From Deltaproteobacteria bacterium HGW-Deltaproteobacteria-14 (GTDB lineage Bacteria > Myxococcota_A > UBA9042 > PHBI01), in NCBI GenBank assembly GCA_002841945.1, contig PHBI01000028.1, positions 11,625 through 56,766 on the forward strand: a DNA stretch of 45,142 nucleotides, in the 5' to 3' direction. Shown one piece after another: positions 17,098 through 24,881 of this stretch. The notes under the pieces are model-generated. The model worked only from the letters and a program-made list of their open reading frames with translations, did not search any database and was not told where the DNA came from. Each line of letters begins with the position of its first letter. The first letter of the stretch is position 1. The position numbers and the translations under genes were made by a program.

Positions 17098-19095
17098 ATG
17101 AGATCAGGTGAAGTCGCTCGGACGACAGTCCTACTCGTCGCCGTCGCGTCCCTTGGCGGCTGCTTTCCGCCCGTCGAGTCGGCGCCCGATGTCGCGGCGA
17201 CTGACGACACGATGACCGAGACACCCGACGCGGCGCCGGTGGACTCGACGCAGGCGGACACGACGGCGTCGACCTCGGACACGAGGGAGGACGACGCGCG
17301 AGATGGTGGCCTCGAGCCAGACACGGGCGCCGGAGAGTCTGGCTGCGTCGGGGCGCCGGCCGGTCGAGCCTGCGATGACCACAGCCCGTGCACACAGGAC
17401 GATCAGTGCGCCGCGAACGCGACGTGCGCCGGCACGCCGCGGTCGTGTGATGATGGACTGGAATGCACCGTAGACACCTGCGACGTCGTCGCTGGGTGCG
17501 TGCACACGCCGCTGACCGGCGCGACGTGCGACGACGGCGATCCGTGCACGGTAGACGACGTCTGCGATGCCGCCGGCGGATGCAGCGGTGTGGCGCCCGA
17601 CTGCGACGATGACGATCCGTGCACGAGCGACGGCTGCGCCCCGAGCGGCGATTGCGTGCACGACGCGGCGGACAATACCGGGGGCGCCTGCGATGACGGC
17701 GACGCGTGTACCGTCGATGACGTGTGCGGTGAAGGCGGCGCCTGCGCGGGGAGCCCGGTGGCGTGCGACGACGCCAACCCATGCACCCTCGACGCCTGCG
17801 ACCCCGGCGACGGGGGCTGCGTCTTCACGCCGGACGTGGGGGCGCCATGCGACGACGCGAGCCTCTGTACGACCTCCGACGCCTGCGATGCGAGCGGCGC
17901 GTGCGTCGGCGTCGCCATCCCCTGCAACGACGGCGACCCCTGCACGATCGACACCTGCTGGCCGGGGACCGGGCAGTGCGTCTCCCGTCCGCTGGGTGTC
18001 ACGGTCACGAAGACAGCGTCCACCTCGAACTGGGATGTGCGCGGCGAGTTTGGCCGGGCGCGGCTCGTGCGCGGACCTGTGTTCTCAGGAAACTCTGCCG
18101 TGGTGGACGACGCGGGTTTTCTGGTCGCCCTTCGCCTGACGGTCGTCGGTAGCCTCGACCTCGGCCCTGGCCGCACCATGACGGCGTTCGGCGGCGGGAG
18201 CGTGTTGGCTCCGCCTCCCGTGTCGCTGATCTTCTCGCCGCTGGGCCGGGATTCCCAGCTTCGCGATCTGCTTTACACTGAGTCCGTGGCGGTTGCGGTG
18301 GGCCGGCTCGTTGATGAGGCGAGCGGAGCCTGGTCCGCGATCGTCCTCGTGCGCGTCTTGCTAGGCCAGCAGGTCGATCAGTCAATCGCCGGTGCGTCGG
18401 ATCTCCTCAGCGTCGATCGCACGGCGACGGGCTTCGTGGCAGTAGGCAGCTGGGTCCCCGCCCCGGCTGCACCGGGCGGAATTGCTTTGGTGCTCCTCGA
18501 TCCCTTCGGACAGGTCATGACGGCGACGAGCCTGGGCGAGCCGGCGGACACGGGCATTCATGTCACTGCGACCGCTTCTGGCGCGATCATCGTTGGGCGC
18601 CGGAACTCCGGGACGCCTCTGCTCGTGCAAGTCGACACGGAAGCGAACGCCGAGCAGGTCGTGGGGCTCCCCGCGCTCGGATGGACGAGCGTCGACGCTG
18701 CCCATGTCGATGAGTCCCACATTGCGGTCGTCGGGCTGAGCAGCGATGGTGTCCGGGTTGTGATCGCCGATCACGAGTTCTCCGTGGTCCATGAGTTCGG
18801 CGTCCCCGGCCCGTCGTTCGTCCGGTCGGCCTACCTCGCTGGCGGCCGCCTCGCGCTTGCCGGCTCACAGCTCTTCGATGCCTGGGTCGGCGTGTGCGAC
18901 ATGTCCGGCAACGTGGAATGGGACCAGACCTTCGATGGCGGTGAGCAGTACGCCGCCGCAAACAGCGTCGTCATCGATCCCGGGGGGAAGGTCAGCGTTT
19001 TTGGGCTCGCTGGGGCTTCTACCCCGTCGAGCCCGCTGCGGTACCCCATGCAGGCTCACCTGACGGTCGATGGTACCATCGACTGCGCGCCGTAG
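17098..19095 (+). CDS. Cys/Asp-rich repeat lipoprotein with propeller-like C-terminal half
   Basis: Predicted lipoprotein, 665 residues. The N-terminus has a hydrophobic stretch ending in lipobox L19-G-G-C22, then a Thr/Asp/Pro-rich linker to about residue 80. Residues 80-300 hold repeats of about 22-25 residues on the pattern CDDGDPCTVDDVC, giving regularly spaced Cys (probable disulfides) and Asp clusters that could bind calcium. The C-terminal 360 residues are Gly/Val-rich with recurring short strands (for example GGRLALAGSQLF, IVVGRR-like turns), suggesting a beta-propeller, but no named family is recognised. Such proteins are common in Myxococcota; function unknown. Codon use in the C-terminal half is less GC-biased than in neighbouring genes. 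Confidence 0.88.
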   Translation: MRSGEVARTTVLLVAVASLGGCFPPVESAPDVAATDDTMTETPDAAPVDSTQADTTASTSDTREDDARDGGLEPDTGAGESGCVGAPAGRACDDHSPCTQDDQCAANATCAGTPRSCDDGLECTVDTCDVVAGCVHTPLTGATCDDGDPCTVDDVCDAAGGCSGVAPDCDDDDPCTSDGCAPSGDCVHDAADNTGGACDDGDACTVDDVCGEGGACAGSPVACDDANPCTLDACDPGDGGCVFTPDVGAPCDDASLCTTSDACDASGACVGVAIPCNDGDPCTIDTCWPGTGQCVSRPLGVTVTKTASTSNWDVRGEFGRARLVRGPVFSGNSAVVDDAGFLVALRLTVVGSLDLGPGRTMTAFGGGSVLAPPPVSLIFSPLGRDSQLRDLLYTESVAVAVGRLVDEASGAWSAIVLVRVLLGQQVDQSIAGASDLLSVDRTATGFVAVGSWVPAPAAPGGIALVLLDPFGQVMTATSLGEPADTGIHVTATASGAIIVGRRNSGTPLLVQVDTEANAEQVVGLPALGWTSVDAAHVDESHIAVVGLSSDGVRVVIADHEFSVVHEFGVPGPSFVRSAYLAGGRLALAGSQLFDAWVGVCDMSGNVEWDQTFDGGEQYAAANSVVIDPGGKVSVFGLAGASTPSSPLRYPMQAHLTVDGTIDCAP

Positions 19096-19162
19096 GGTCA
19101 ACTCTGCGCGGTCGCCGCCCGGACCAGGAAGCTCGATGCCTGCGTCCGAATCCCATCACGAA

Positions 19163-19195
19163 AACGGCGCGGCAGCTCTGGGTTGCCGCGCCGTT
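19163..19195. terminator. Bidirectional terminator between convergent lipoprotein genes
   Basis: AACGGCGCGGCA (19163-19174) and its perfect reverse complement (19184-19195) form a 12-bp stem with a 9-base loop. Read on the minus strand it ends GCCGTTTTC, a short T tract, so it fits an intrinsic terminator best for the minus-strand gene and may serve both. Confidence 0.8.
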
Positions 19196-19235
19196 CGGAG
19201 GATGCTCCGCCTAACGGAGCCCTCTGACGCCTCTC

Positions 19236-20918
19236 TCAGTTCAGCGAGAAGCAGAAGGCGCCACTCGAAGGTCCCGGCGTGCCCCCGCCGAGCAACGCCA
19301 AGATGGCGCCGAGGTCCAGACAGAAGCCGGTCTGGCAGGTCGACGTCAGGCCCAACGCGTCGAGTGGCTCGCAGCCGCAGAAGCCCGGGATCGTTGCTCC
19401 ACCCATGTCCGGGATACCGCCGCCGCCAAAGGCGTCGAGGATGCTCAGGCACTCGGGGGGCGCGCCGGTGCTCGGAAGCGTGCCGGGACAGTACGCAGTC
19501 ACGTCATCGCAGCTGCCGGCCGTGTCGTAGCAGTAGCCCGTGGTCGTGTCGCAGACGAGGTTGTAGCCGCTGACCCCGCCGTCGTCGCAGTCGGCGTCGC
19601 TGGTGCACGGGTCGGTGTTGGTGACGGTGCCGCCCTCGCAGGCGAACGTGCTCTGGTTGCAGACCCCGCCGAGGCCGCAGTCCTCGTCGGTGGAGCACTG
19701 CACACAGTAGAAGTCGGTGCCGATCTGCGTGCAGGCCGGGTACGGGTCGACGCAGCTCGCGCAGACGTCGCTCTCGCACTTGTGCGTCGAGGTGTTGCAG
19801 AAGAGCCCGTTGCAGTGGTCGTTCGAGATGCAGGCGACGCACTGGTCGCCGAGCACGTAGGGTGTCGGTGGCTGACAGTTCTCCGAGCCCCCCGTGCACT
19901 CACCGTTGGAGCACGTCTGCCCCAGGCTGCAGTCGTCCACGTTGCGGCACTGCACGCACGCCCCGCTGACGCAGTGGGGGGTCGCGCCGCCACACGCCGG
20001 GGTGCAGCCGCCGCTGCACGCCCCATCGCACACCTCGACGTTGTTGCTCGAGGTCGTGCAGGAGCCGCCGTCGGCGCAGGCCCCGTCATCGCAACGGGGC
20101 ACGCACTTGCTCTGGTAGCAGGCGTTGCCGGCTCCGCACTCCCAGTCGTTGCCGCAGCTCTCGCACTGCGCGGTCGCCGCCACGCACGCCCCGGAGTTGG
20201 GGTTGCAGGCGTTGCCGGCGTCGCAGCCGGTGCCCATGCAGGTCGCGCAGTTGAAGTTCGACGGTGTGCAGTTGCCCGCCTGGCACAGCCAGCCGGTCGC
20301 GCAGTCGTCGTTGTTGCCGCACGGCGGGAGGCAGGCGTTGCCGGAGATGAGCGGCGCGCACTTCCACGGCGTGCCACCGCACTCGTCGACCGAGGCGCAC
20401 GCCTCGCACGGGGTGGCCGTCGAGGTGCTGTCGGGCACGCAGGCCTTGGTGGCCGCGTCGCAGTGGAAGTCCGGGTCGCACCCGGCCGTGGTGCAGTCCT
20501 CGGTCGCCGGGCACTCGTCGCCGACGCAGGGCCGACACGCCTGGTTCTCGCACACCTCGTTGGCGTCGCAGTCCGACGGGCCGCCACAGCCGGTGGTCCC
20601 GGTGCTACAGATGCCGTGCTGGCAGGTCTCGCCGATCGGGCACTGATCGCAGTTCGCGCACCCGCACTCGACCGCCGCGCAGACCGACGTCCCGGCGACG
20701 GACACGCACGCCTGGTCGCCGTTGAGGCAGTCCCCGGTCGAGGTGCAGGGCAGCACGACGCACTTGCCGGCGTCGCCGCACACCTGGCCGAAGGCGCACG
20801 CGGTGTCGTTCGCACAGCTCGTCCCCGACGGAGCGCTGTCGTCACCGCACGCGGTGACGCTGCCGGCGGAGGCAATCACGACCATGAGCGCAAGCGCGCG
20901 CATCCTCACTCCAAACAT
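19236..20918 (-). CDS. Cysteine-rich repeat lipoprotein
   Basis: Predicted lipoprotein of 560 residues. The ATG at 20918 has GGAGGGAG seven bases upstream. The signal peptide ends in a V-T-A-C24 lipobox followed by GDDS. Nearly all of the mature protein is made of short Cys-rich units (for example CTSTGDCLNGDQACV, CANDTACAFGQVCG), with tens of Cys and no catalytic motif. The last 70 residues are a distinct Gly/Leu-rich segment with Cys pairs. It resembles the EGF- or Dickkopf-like Cys-rich surface proteins of Myxococcota. It is convergent with the other Cys-rich lipoprotein and probably secreted to the outer membrane surface; function unknown. Long frames continuing upstream of the ATG are spurious. 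Confidence 0.9.
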   Translation of the reverse strand: MFGVRMRALALMVVIASAGSVTACGDDSAPSGTSCANDTACAFGQVCGDAGKCVVLPCTSTGDCLNGDQACVSVAGTSVCAAVECGCANCDQCPIGETCQHGICSTGTTGCGGPSDCDANEVCENQACRPCVGDECPATEDCTTAGCDPDFHCDAATKACVPDSTSTATPCEACASVDECGGTPWKCAPLISGNACLPPCGNNDDCATGWLCQAGNCTPSNFNCATCMGTGCDAGNACNPNSGACVAATAQCESCGNDWECGAGNACYQSKCVPRCDDGACADGGSCTTSSNNVEVCDGACSGGCTPACGGATPHCVSGACVQCRNVDDCSLGQTCSNGECTGGSENCQPPTPYVLGDQCVACISNDHCNGLFCNTSTHKCESDVCASCVDPYPACTQIGTDFYCVQCSTDEDCGLGGVCNQSTFACEGGTVTNTDPCTSDADCDDGGVSGYNLVCDTTTGYCYDTAGSCDDVTAYCPGTLPSTGAPPECLSILDAFGGGGIPDMGGATIPGFCGCEPLDALGLTSTCQTGFCLDLGAILALLGGGTPGPSSGAFCFSLN

Positions 20919-21000
20919 GGCTCCCTCCGGGGGGCGTAGCTGTCTCTCTGGAACTTTGTCGGCCGCCCCCTTCCAGCCGGGCGGCAGCCGCGGACGCGAG

Positions 21001-21028
21001 AGTATATGAGCGCCGCGCTCGATTCCAA
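21001..21028 (-). promoter_or_regulatory. Predicted promoter of the Cys-rich lipoprotein
   Basis: Minus strand: TTGGAA (21023-21028), 16-base spacer, TATACT (21001-21006), with a leader of about 75 bases. CCAAA and TTTGG form a small inverted repeat overlapping the -35, and GATTCC occurs twice 19 bp apart (21021 and 21040), so a regulator may bind here. Confidence 0.55.
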
Positions 21029-21149
21029 AGGGATTTGGTGATTCCCGGAGGCCGGGGCGCGAGGCGGGCGCCGCAGCGCTCGACGACGACCCCGGCGGGG
21101 CCGCGCTGCGGTGCTTGTCCCCGGTGCCGATGCGGGATACGTTCCGGCC

Positions 21150-21779
21150 ATGCGCCGCCTCCTCGCTCCGGCCCGACCCGCGTCGCCACGCCACCCCCGC
21201 TCTGCTCGCCGGGCGGTGCTCGCGCTGGCGACCCTCGCGTTCGCCGCCTGCTCGCTCCCCGATGGGGACCAGTCGAGCGCCGAACAGGCTTACTACCGGC
21301 TCCTCGCCGTGCGCTCGGCCGGCGACGTCGACGGGCTCTGGGGCCTCCTCGATCCCGCCGTCCGCGACGACTTCGAGCGCTGGTACGGCGCCGAGCAGCT
21401 CGCCGCGTACGACGTGCGCACGAACTACCCCGAGGCCGACAAGGCCGCGGCGCTCGAGGCGATCGACGGGGGCCGCCGCGCCGACCTCCCGAGCGCCCAG
21501 GCCCTCTTCGCGGCGGTCCTCAAAAGCACCTCCGCCGACGCCCTCGGCGGCCTCGACGCGATGAGCGCCCACGCGCGCTCGGTCGCCGAGGACGAGGCGA
21601 CCGGCCGGGCCACCGTCAAGACCTGGGGCGGCGATGAGCTGACGTTTGTGCGCGGGCCCGACGACCGTTGGTATTGGGGCCTGCAGGACGTCGAGCGCGA
21701 GCGCCTCAAAGGGGCGCGGCAGCGGGCCGAGGAGAACCTCGCCCGGGTCCGCGCCAACCTGAAGAAGCTCGGCCGGTAG
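21150..21779 (+). CDS. Small predicted lipoprotein, NTF2-like fold possible
   Basis: 209 residues. The ATG at 21150 is chosen because a basic N-terminus then leads into a hydrophobic stretch ending F-A-A-C34, a slightly weak lipobox. An upstream in-frame start at 21111 would bury the signal peptide. The mature part begins with a helical segment (AEQAYYRLLAVRSAGDVDGLWGLLDP) and continues to a strand-rich region with DRWYWGLQDVERE, a pattern seen in NTF2-like or DUF4878-type lipoproteins where residues such as RWYW line a pocket. Function is unknown. It ends 79 bases before the GlnR-like gene and could be in the same transcript. Confidence 0.75.
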   Translation: MRRLLAPARPASPRHPRSARRAVLALATLAFAACSLPDGDQSSAEQAYYRLLAVRSAGDVDGLWGLLDPAVRDDFERWYGAEQLAAYDVRTNYPEADKAAALEAIDGGRRADLPSAQALFAAVLKSTSADALGGLDAMSAHARSVAEDEATGRATVKTWGGDELTFVRGPDDRWYWGLQDVERERLKGARQRAEENLARVRANLKKLGR

Positions 21780-21858
21780 CGTGAGGGGCGCCGCGCCGCG
21801 CCGCGCGGTGGCCGCACTGCAATGGACGCCCGGGGGCCGACGCGGGTAGTGTCGGGCG

Positions 21859-22545
21859 GTGGAGACCGTCGTCATCGTGACCGGGGCGATCGGGCGGCCC
21901 AGCCTGTCGGCGCGGCTCGCCCGCGCGGCCGGGTTCCGGATCGCGCTCCGCGACATCGCCGGCCCGCTCGATGAGGTCGCCCTCGAGGGCCCGGACGTCG
22001 TGGTGCTCGAGCTGCCCGCGGGTCGGCCGATGCGCGAGACCGCCGAGGCGATCGCGGCGCCCCCCGGGATGGCGGAGGTGCCGATCCTGGCCCTCGTCGA
22101 CGACGCCCAGCTCAAGCAGCTCGGGCCGCGCGCACAGGTCGCCGACTTCTGCCTGCTGCCCCTGCGCGAGGACGAGTTCGTGGCCCGCATCCGCCGCCTC
22201 GTGCGCCCGACCGCGCCCGGAGACGACGATCGCGTCATCGTCGAGGACCTGGTCATCGATCTGCGCGGCTACGTCGCCGCGATCGACGGGGTCCCGGTCG
22301 ACTTCGCCTACCAGGAGTTCGAGCTCTTGCGATTCCTGGCCACCCACCCGGGGCAGGCGTTCTCACGCGACCAGCTGCTCGCGCGGGTGTGGGGCTACGA
22401 CTATTACGGCGGTCCGCGGACCGTCGACATCCACGTGCGCCGCGTGCGGGCCAAGCTTGGTCATCGCTACGCGGCGTGCCTACAGACCATCCGCCACGTG
22501 GGCTACAAGTGGCTCGCCGCGACCGACCGCGCGGCGGCGCAGTGA
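21859..22545 (+). CDS. GlnR-like orphan response regulator with degenerate receiver
   Basis: OmpR-family transcription factor, 228 residues, GTG start. The N-terminal 118 residues have the receiver pattern but lack its chemistry: the acidic pair after strand 1 is replaced by TGAIG, the phospho-acceptor Asp position is E51 (VVVLELPAG), and the strand-5 Lys is Leu (FCLLPLREDEF). The C-terminal winged helix (about 128-222) is fully conserved, including VWGYDYYGGPRTVDIHVRR. Both halves resemble actinobacterial GlnR, an atypical regulator of nitrogen genes that works without phosphorylation. No histidine kinase lies nearby, and the next gene is glutamine-synthetase-like, which supports a nitrogen-related role. 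The identification is from motif memory, not alignment. Confidence 0.85.
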   Translation: METVVIVTGAIGRPSLSARLARAAGFRIALRDIAGPLDEVALEGPDVVVLELPAGRPMRETAEAIAAPPGMAEVPILALVDDAQLKQLGPRAQVADFCLLPLREDEFVARIRRLVRPTAPGDDDRVIVEDLVIDLRGYVAAIDGVPVDFAYQEFELLRFLATHPGQAFSRDQLLARVWGYDYYGGPRTVDIHVRRVRAKLGHRYAACLQTIRHVGYKWLAATDRAAAQ

Positions 22546-22561
22546 GCGCAGGGGAGCAGCG

Positions 22562-23803
22562 TTGAGCAGCAAGAGCAGTGACTTCGTGAGGAGCCAGGCC
22601 GCCAAGAGCGGGATCGGCTTCGTGCAGCTGTGGGTGGCGGACATCGCCGGCCGCCTGCGCGGGGTCACCGTGACCGCCGGCCAGCTCGACCAGGTCTTCG
22701 AGGACGGCGCGGCGATGCCGACGCGCGCCCTCGGGGTGACCACCCACCCCCCCGACGAGCAGGTCCTGCTGATCCCGGACGCCGCGAGCTGGGCCGTGCT
22801 GCCGCGCCCGGACGGCGCGGGGGCCGGGGTGGCGCGGATGTTCTGCGACGCGCTGGCTCCCGACGGCACGCCGAGCCCGTGGGACTCCCGCGGCGTCCTC
22901 AAGCGGGCCCTCGGCCACGCGACGGACCTCGGCTACACCTTCTACGCCGGCGCTACGCTGCAACATTACTACCTCAGCGGCGCGGTGGGGGCGCCCGCGC
23001 CGCTCGACGTCGGCCCGGACCACGGCTTCGGCCCCGCGCCGGAGCGCCAGGAGCTGGTCCACGCCACGGTCCGCGCCCTGCAGCAGCTCGGCGCGGTGGT
23101 CAACGCCGTCGCGCAGGCGACGGGGCCCGCCCAGCAGTCCATCGAGCTGGCGTGGGCGGACGCCCTGACCATGGCGGACACGATCGTCACCCATCGCCGC
23201 GTCACCTGCGACATCGCGCGGGGGCGCGGGCACGCGGCGACCTTCATGCCGTTCCCCTTCGCCGGGGGGCCGGGGAGCGCCATGCACCTGACGCTGTCGC
23301 TCCACGACGGCGGCGAGCCCGCGTTCTGGGACCCCGTCGACCCCGCGGGCCGCTCGGCGATCGCCCACCAGTTCGCCACCGGCGTCGAGGCCGCGAGCCC
23401 AGCGCTCAGCCTCCTCGCGCGGCCCACCGTGAACAGCTACACCGCCGCCCTGCCTCCCGGCCCGCAGGTCTCCTTGACGCCGGCCGGCGCGCGCGGGGAC
23501 CAGGACGGGAGCCTGCACTACCGCGGCGCCGACACCAGCGCGAACCCCTACCTGCTGTTCGCGGCGCTGCTGGAGGGGGGGCTCGGGCCGGTGTGCGCCG
23601 GGGAGCCGCCGCCCCCCGACGCGCTCGTCCACCCCGTCACCCTCGTCCAGGCCGCGATCCTGGCGGAGCGCTCGGCGCTGCTGCGCCAGGTCCTCGGGGT
23701 CGACCTCGTGCAGGCGCTCGTCGCCGCCGCTCACGCGGACGGCGCGGCGTACCGCACCCAGGTCACCCCGTGGGAGCTCGCGCGCTACCTGGACATGTAC
23801 TGA
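22562..23803 (+). CDS. Glutamine-synthetase-like protein, probably catalytically dead
   Basis: 413 residues with the glutamine synthetase scaffold: N-terminal beta-grasp (FVQLWVADIAGRLRGVTV), ADALTMADTIVTH, ATFMPFPFAGGPGSAMHL, PTVNSY and SANPYLLFAALLEGGL. Almost every catalytic residue is replaced. The P-E-L-E metal motif is A-T132-L-Q134; the E212 and E220 equivalents are A186 and S193; the D50 loop (FDGSS) is MPTRA; the ammonium/ATP arginine loop (RNRSALIR) is missing; E357 is His. Only the H269 equivalent (H242) remains. A TTG start at 22562 is inferred from GGGGAG five bases upstream and the family-like N-terminus; GTG 22586 is an alternative. The gene starts 16 bases after the GlnR-like gene and ends 2 bases before the next. 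The fold looks maintained, suggesting a sensor or scaffold role. Confidence 0.88.
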   Translation: MSSKSSDFVRSQAAKSGIGFVQLWVADIAGRLRGVTVTAGQLDQVFEDGAAMPTRALGVTTHPPDEQVLLIPDAASWAVLPRPDGAGAGVARMFCDALAPDGTPSPWDSRGVLKRALGHATDLGYTFYAGATLQHYYLSGAVGAPAPLDVGPDHGFGPAPERQELVHATVRALQQLGAVVNAVAQATGPAQQSIELAWADALTMADTIVTHRRVTCDIARGRGHAATFMPFPFAGGPGSAMHLTLSLHDGGEPAFWDPVDPAGRSAIAHQFATGVEAASPALSLLARPTVNSYTAALPPGPQVSLTPAGARGDQDGSLHYRGADTSANPYLLFAALLEGGLGPVCAGEPPPPDALVHPVTLVQAAILAERSALLRQVLGVDLVQALVAAAHADGAAYRTQVTPWELARYLDMY

Positions 23804-23805
23804 CC

Positions 23806-24819
23806 ATGGGATCGGTCGCCATCATCGACGCCACGCTGCGCGAGGGGCGGCAGGCCCCGGAGGTCACCCTGGACGCGGCCGCCTCGCTGGAGGTCGCGCG
23901 CGGGCTCGCCGCGAGCGGGGTCGACATGATCGAGGTCGGCCACCCCAGCGCGTCCCCGGCCGAGCGCGAGCGGGTGCGGGCGGTCGTAGACGCCGGGCTG
24001 GGGCCGCCCGTCCTGGCCCACGCCCGCGCCACCGCGCGCGACGTCGAGGCGGTCGCCGACGCAGGCGCGGACTGGGTCGGGGTGTTCCTCGGGGTCAACG
24101 AGACCACCCGCCGCGCGCGCGTCCCGGCCGCCGCCATCGAAGAGCTGCTCGCGCGCATCGACGCCGCCGTCCGGCGCGCCAAGGAGCTAGGGCTCGGGGT
24201 GCGCTACACGGTCGAGGACGCCTCGCGGACGACGGACGCCGAGCTGGTGGCCGCCTATCGGCGCGCGGTCGACGCCGGCGCCGACCGGCTGTGCTTCGCG
24301 GACAGCGTCGGCGCGCTCGAGCCGTCGGTGGTGGCGAGCCGCGTCGCCGCGGTGCGGGCGGCCTTCCCCGCGCTGCCGCTGGAGGTTCACCTGCACAACG
24401 ACCGTGGGCTCGCTCTCGCTAACGCGCTGGCCGCCGTCGACGCAGGCGCGAGCTGGGTGAGCGCGTCGGTCCTGGGGCTCGGCGAGCGCTGCGGCATCAC
24501 CGACACCTGCGCCCTGATGGCGAACCTGGCGCACCGCGGCCAGCGCGTGCTGCCGCCCCCGGGGACGCTGCCCGCGCTGGCGGCGACCGTGGCCCGCCTC
24601 GCTGGCATCCCCCACCCGCGGCGCGCGCCGGTCATCGGTCTGCACGCCTTCACCCACACGGCGCGGCTCCACGTGCTCGCGGTCGCGCGCGACCCGAACG
24701 CCTACGCGTGGATGCCCCCCGAGGCCCTCGGCCGCGTACACGCGACGGCGCCCATCCGCGAGGACAGCGCGGAGCACGACGCCCCCCCTCCGCTCGCCCC
24801 CCCCGCGCCGCGCGGTTAG
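23806..24819 (+). CDS. Homocitrate-synthase-like DRE-TIM aldolase
   Basis: 337 residues, the DRE-TIM metallolyase family that condenses acetyl-CoA with a 2-oxo acid. The start IIDATLREGRQ carries R12 and E13 in the LREG form typical of homocitrate synthases rather than the LRDG of isopropylmalate synthase. H72, R133, E193, H195 and H197 (VHLHND) fall at the positions I recall for Thermus homocitrate synthase, and GLGERCGIT matches its GERNGIT loop, so activity and 2-oxoglutarate use are plausible. The residue matching Thermus D92 appears to be Gly and S135 is Thr, so specificity may differ. It is about 40 residues shorter than NifV or LysS, with no regulatory domain. The ATG follows the previous stop by two bases. 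No lysine or nif genes are nearby. Confidence 0.88.
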   Translation: MGSVAIIDATLREGRQAPEVTLDAAASLEVARGLAASGVDMIEVGHPSASPAERERVRAVVDAGLGPPVLAHARATARDVEAVADAGADWVGVFLGVNETTRRARVPAAAIEELLARIDAAVRRAKELGLGVRYTVEDASRTTDAELVAAYRRAVDAGADRLCFADSVGALEPSVVASRVAAVRAAFPALPLEVHLHNDRGLALANALAAVDAGASWVSASVLGLGERCGITDTCALMANLAHRGQRVLPPPGTLPALAATVARLAGIPHPRRAPVIGLHAFTHTARLHVLAVARDPNAYAWMPPEALGRVHATAPIREDSAEHDAPPPLAPPAPRG

Positions 24820-24881
24820 TTGCGACGGCGGCCGGGGCAGGGGAGCGAGGCGGGCGCGAGCGCATTCGATCGTCCGCCCCA

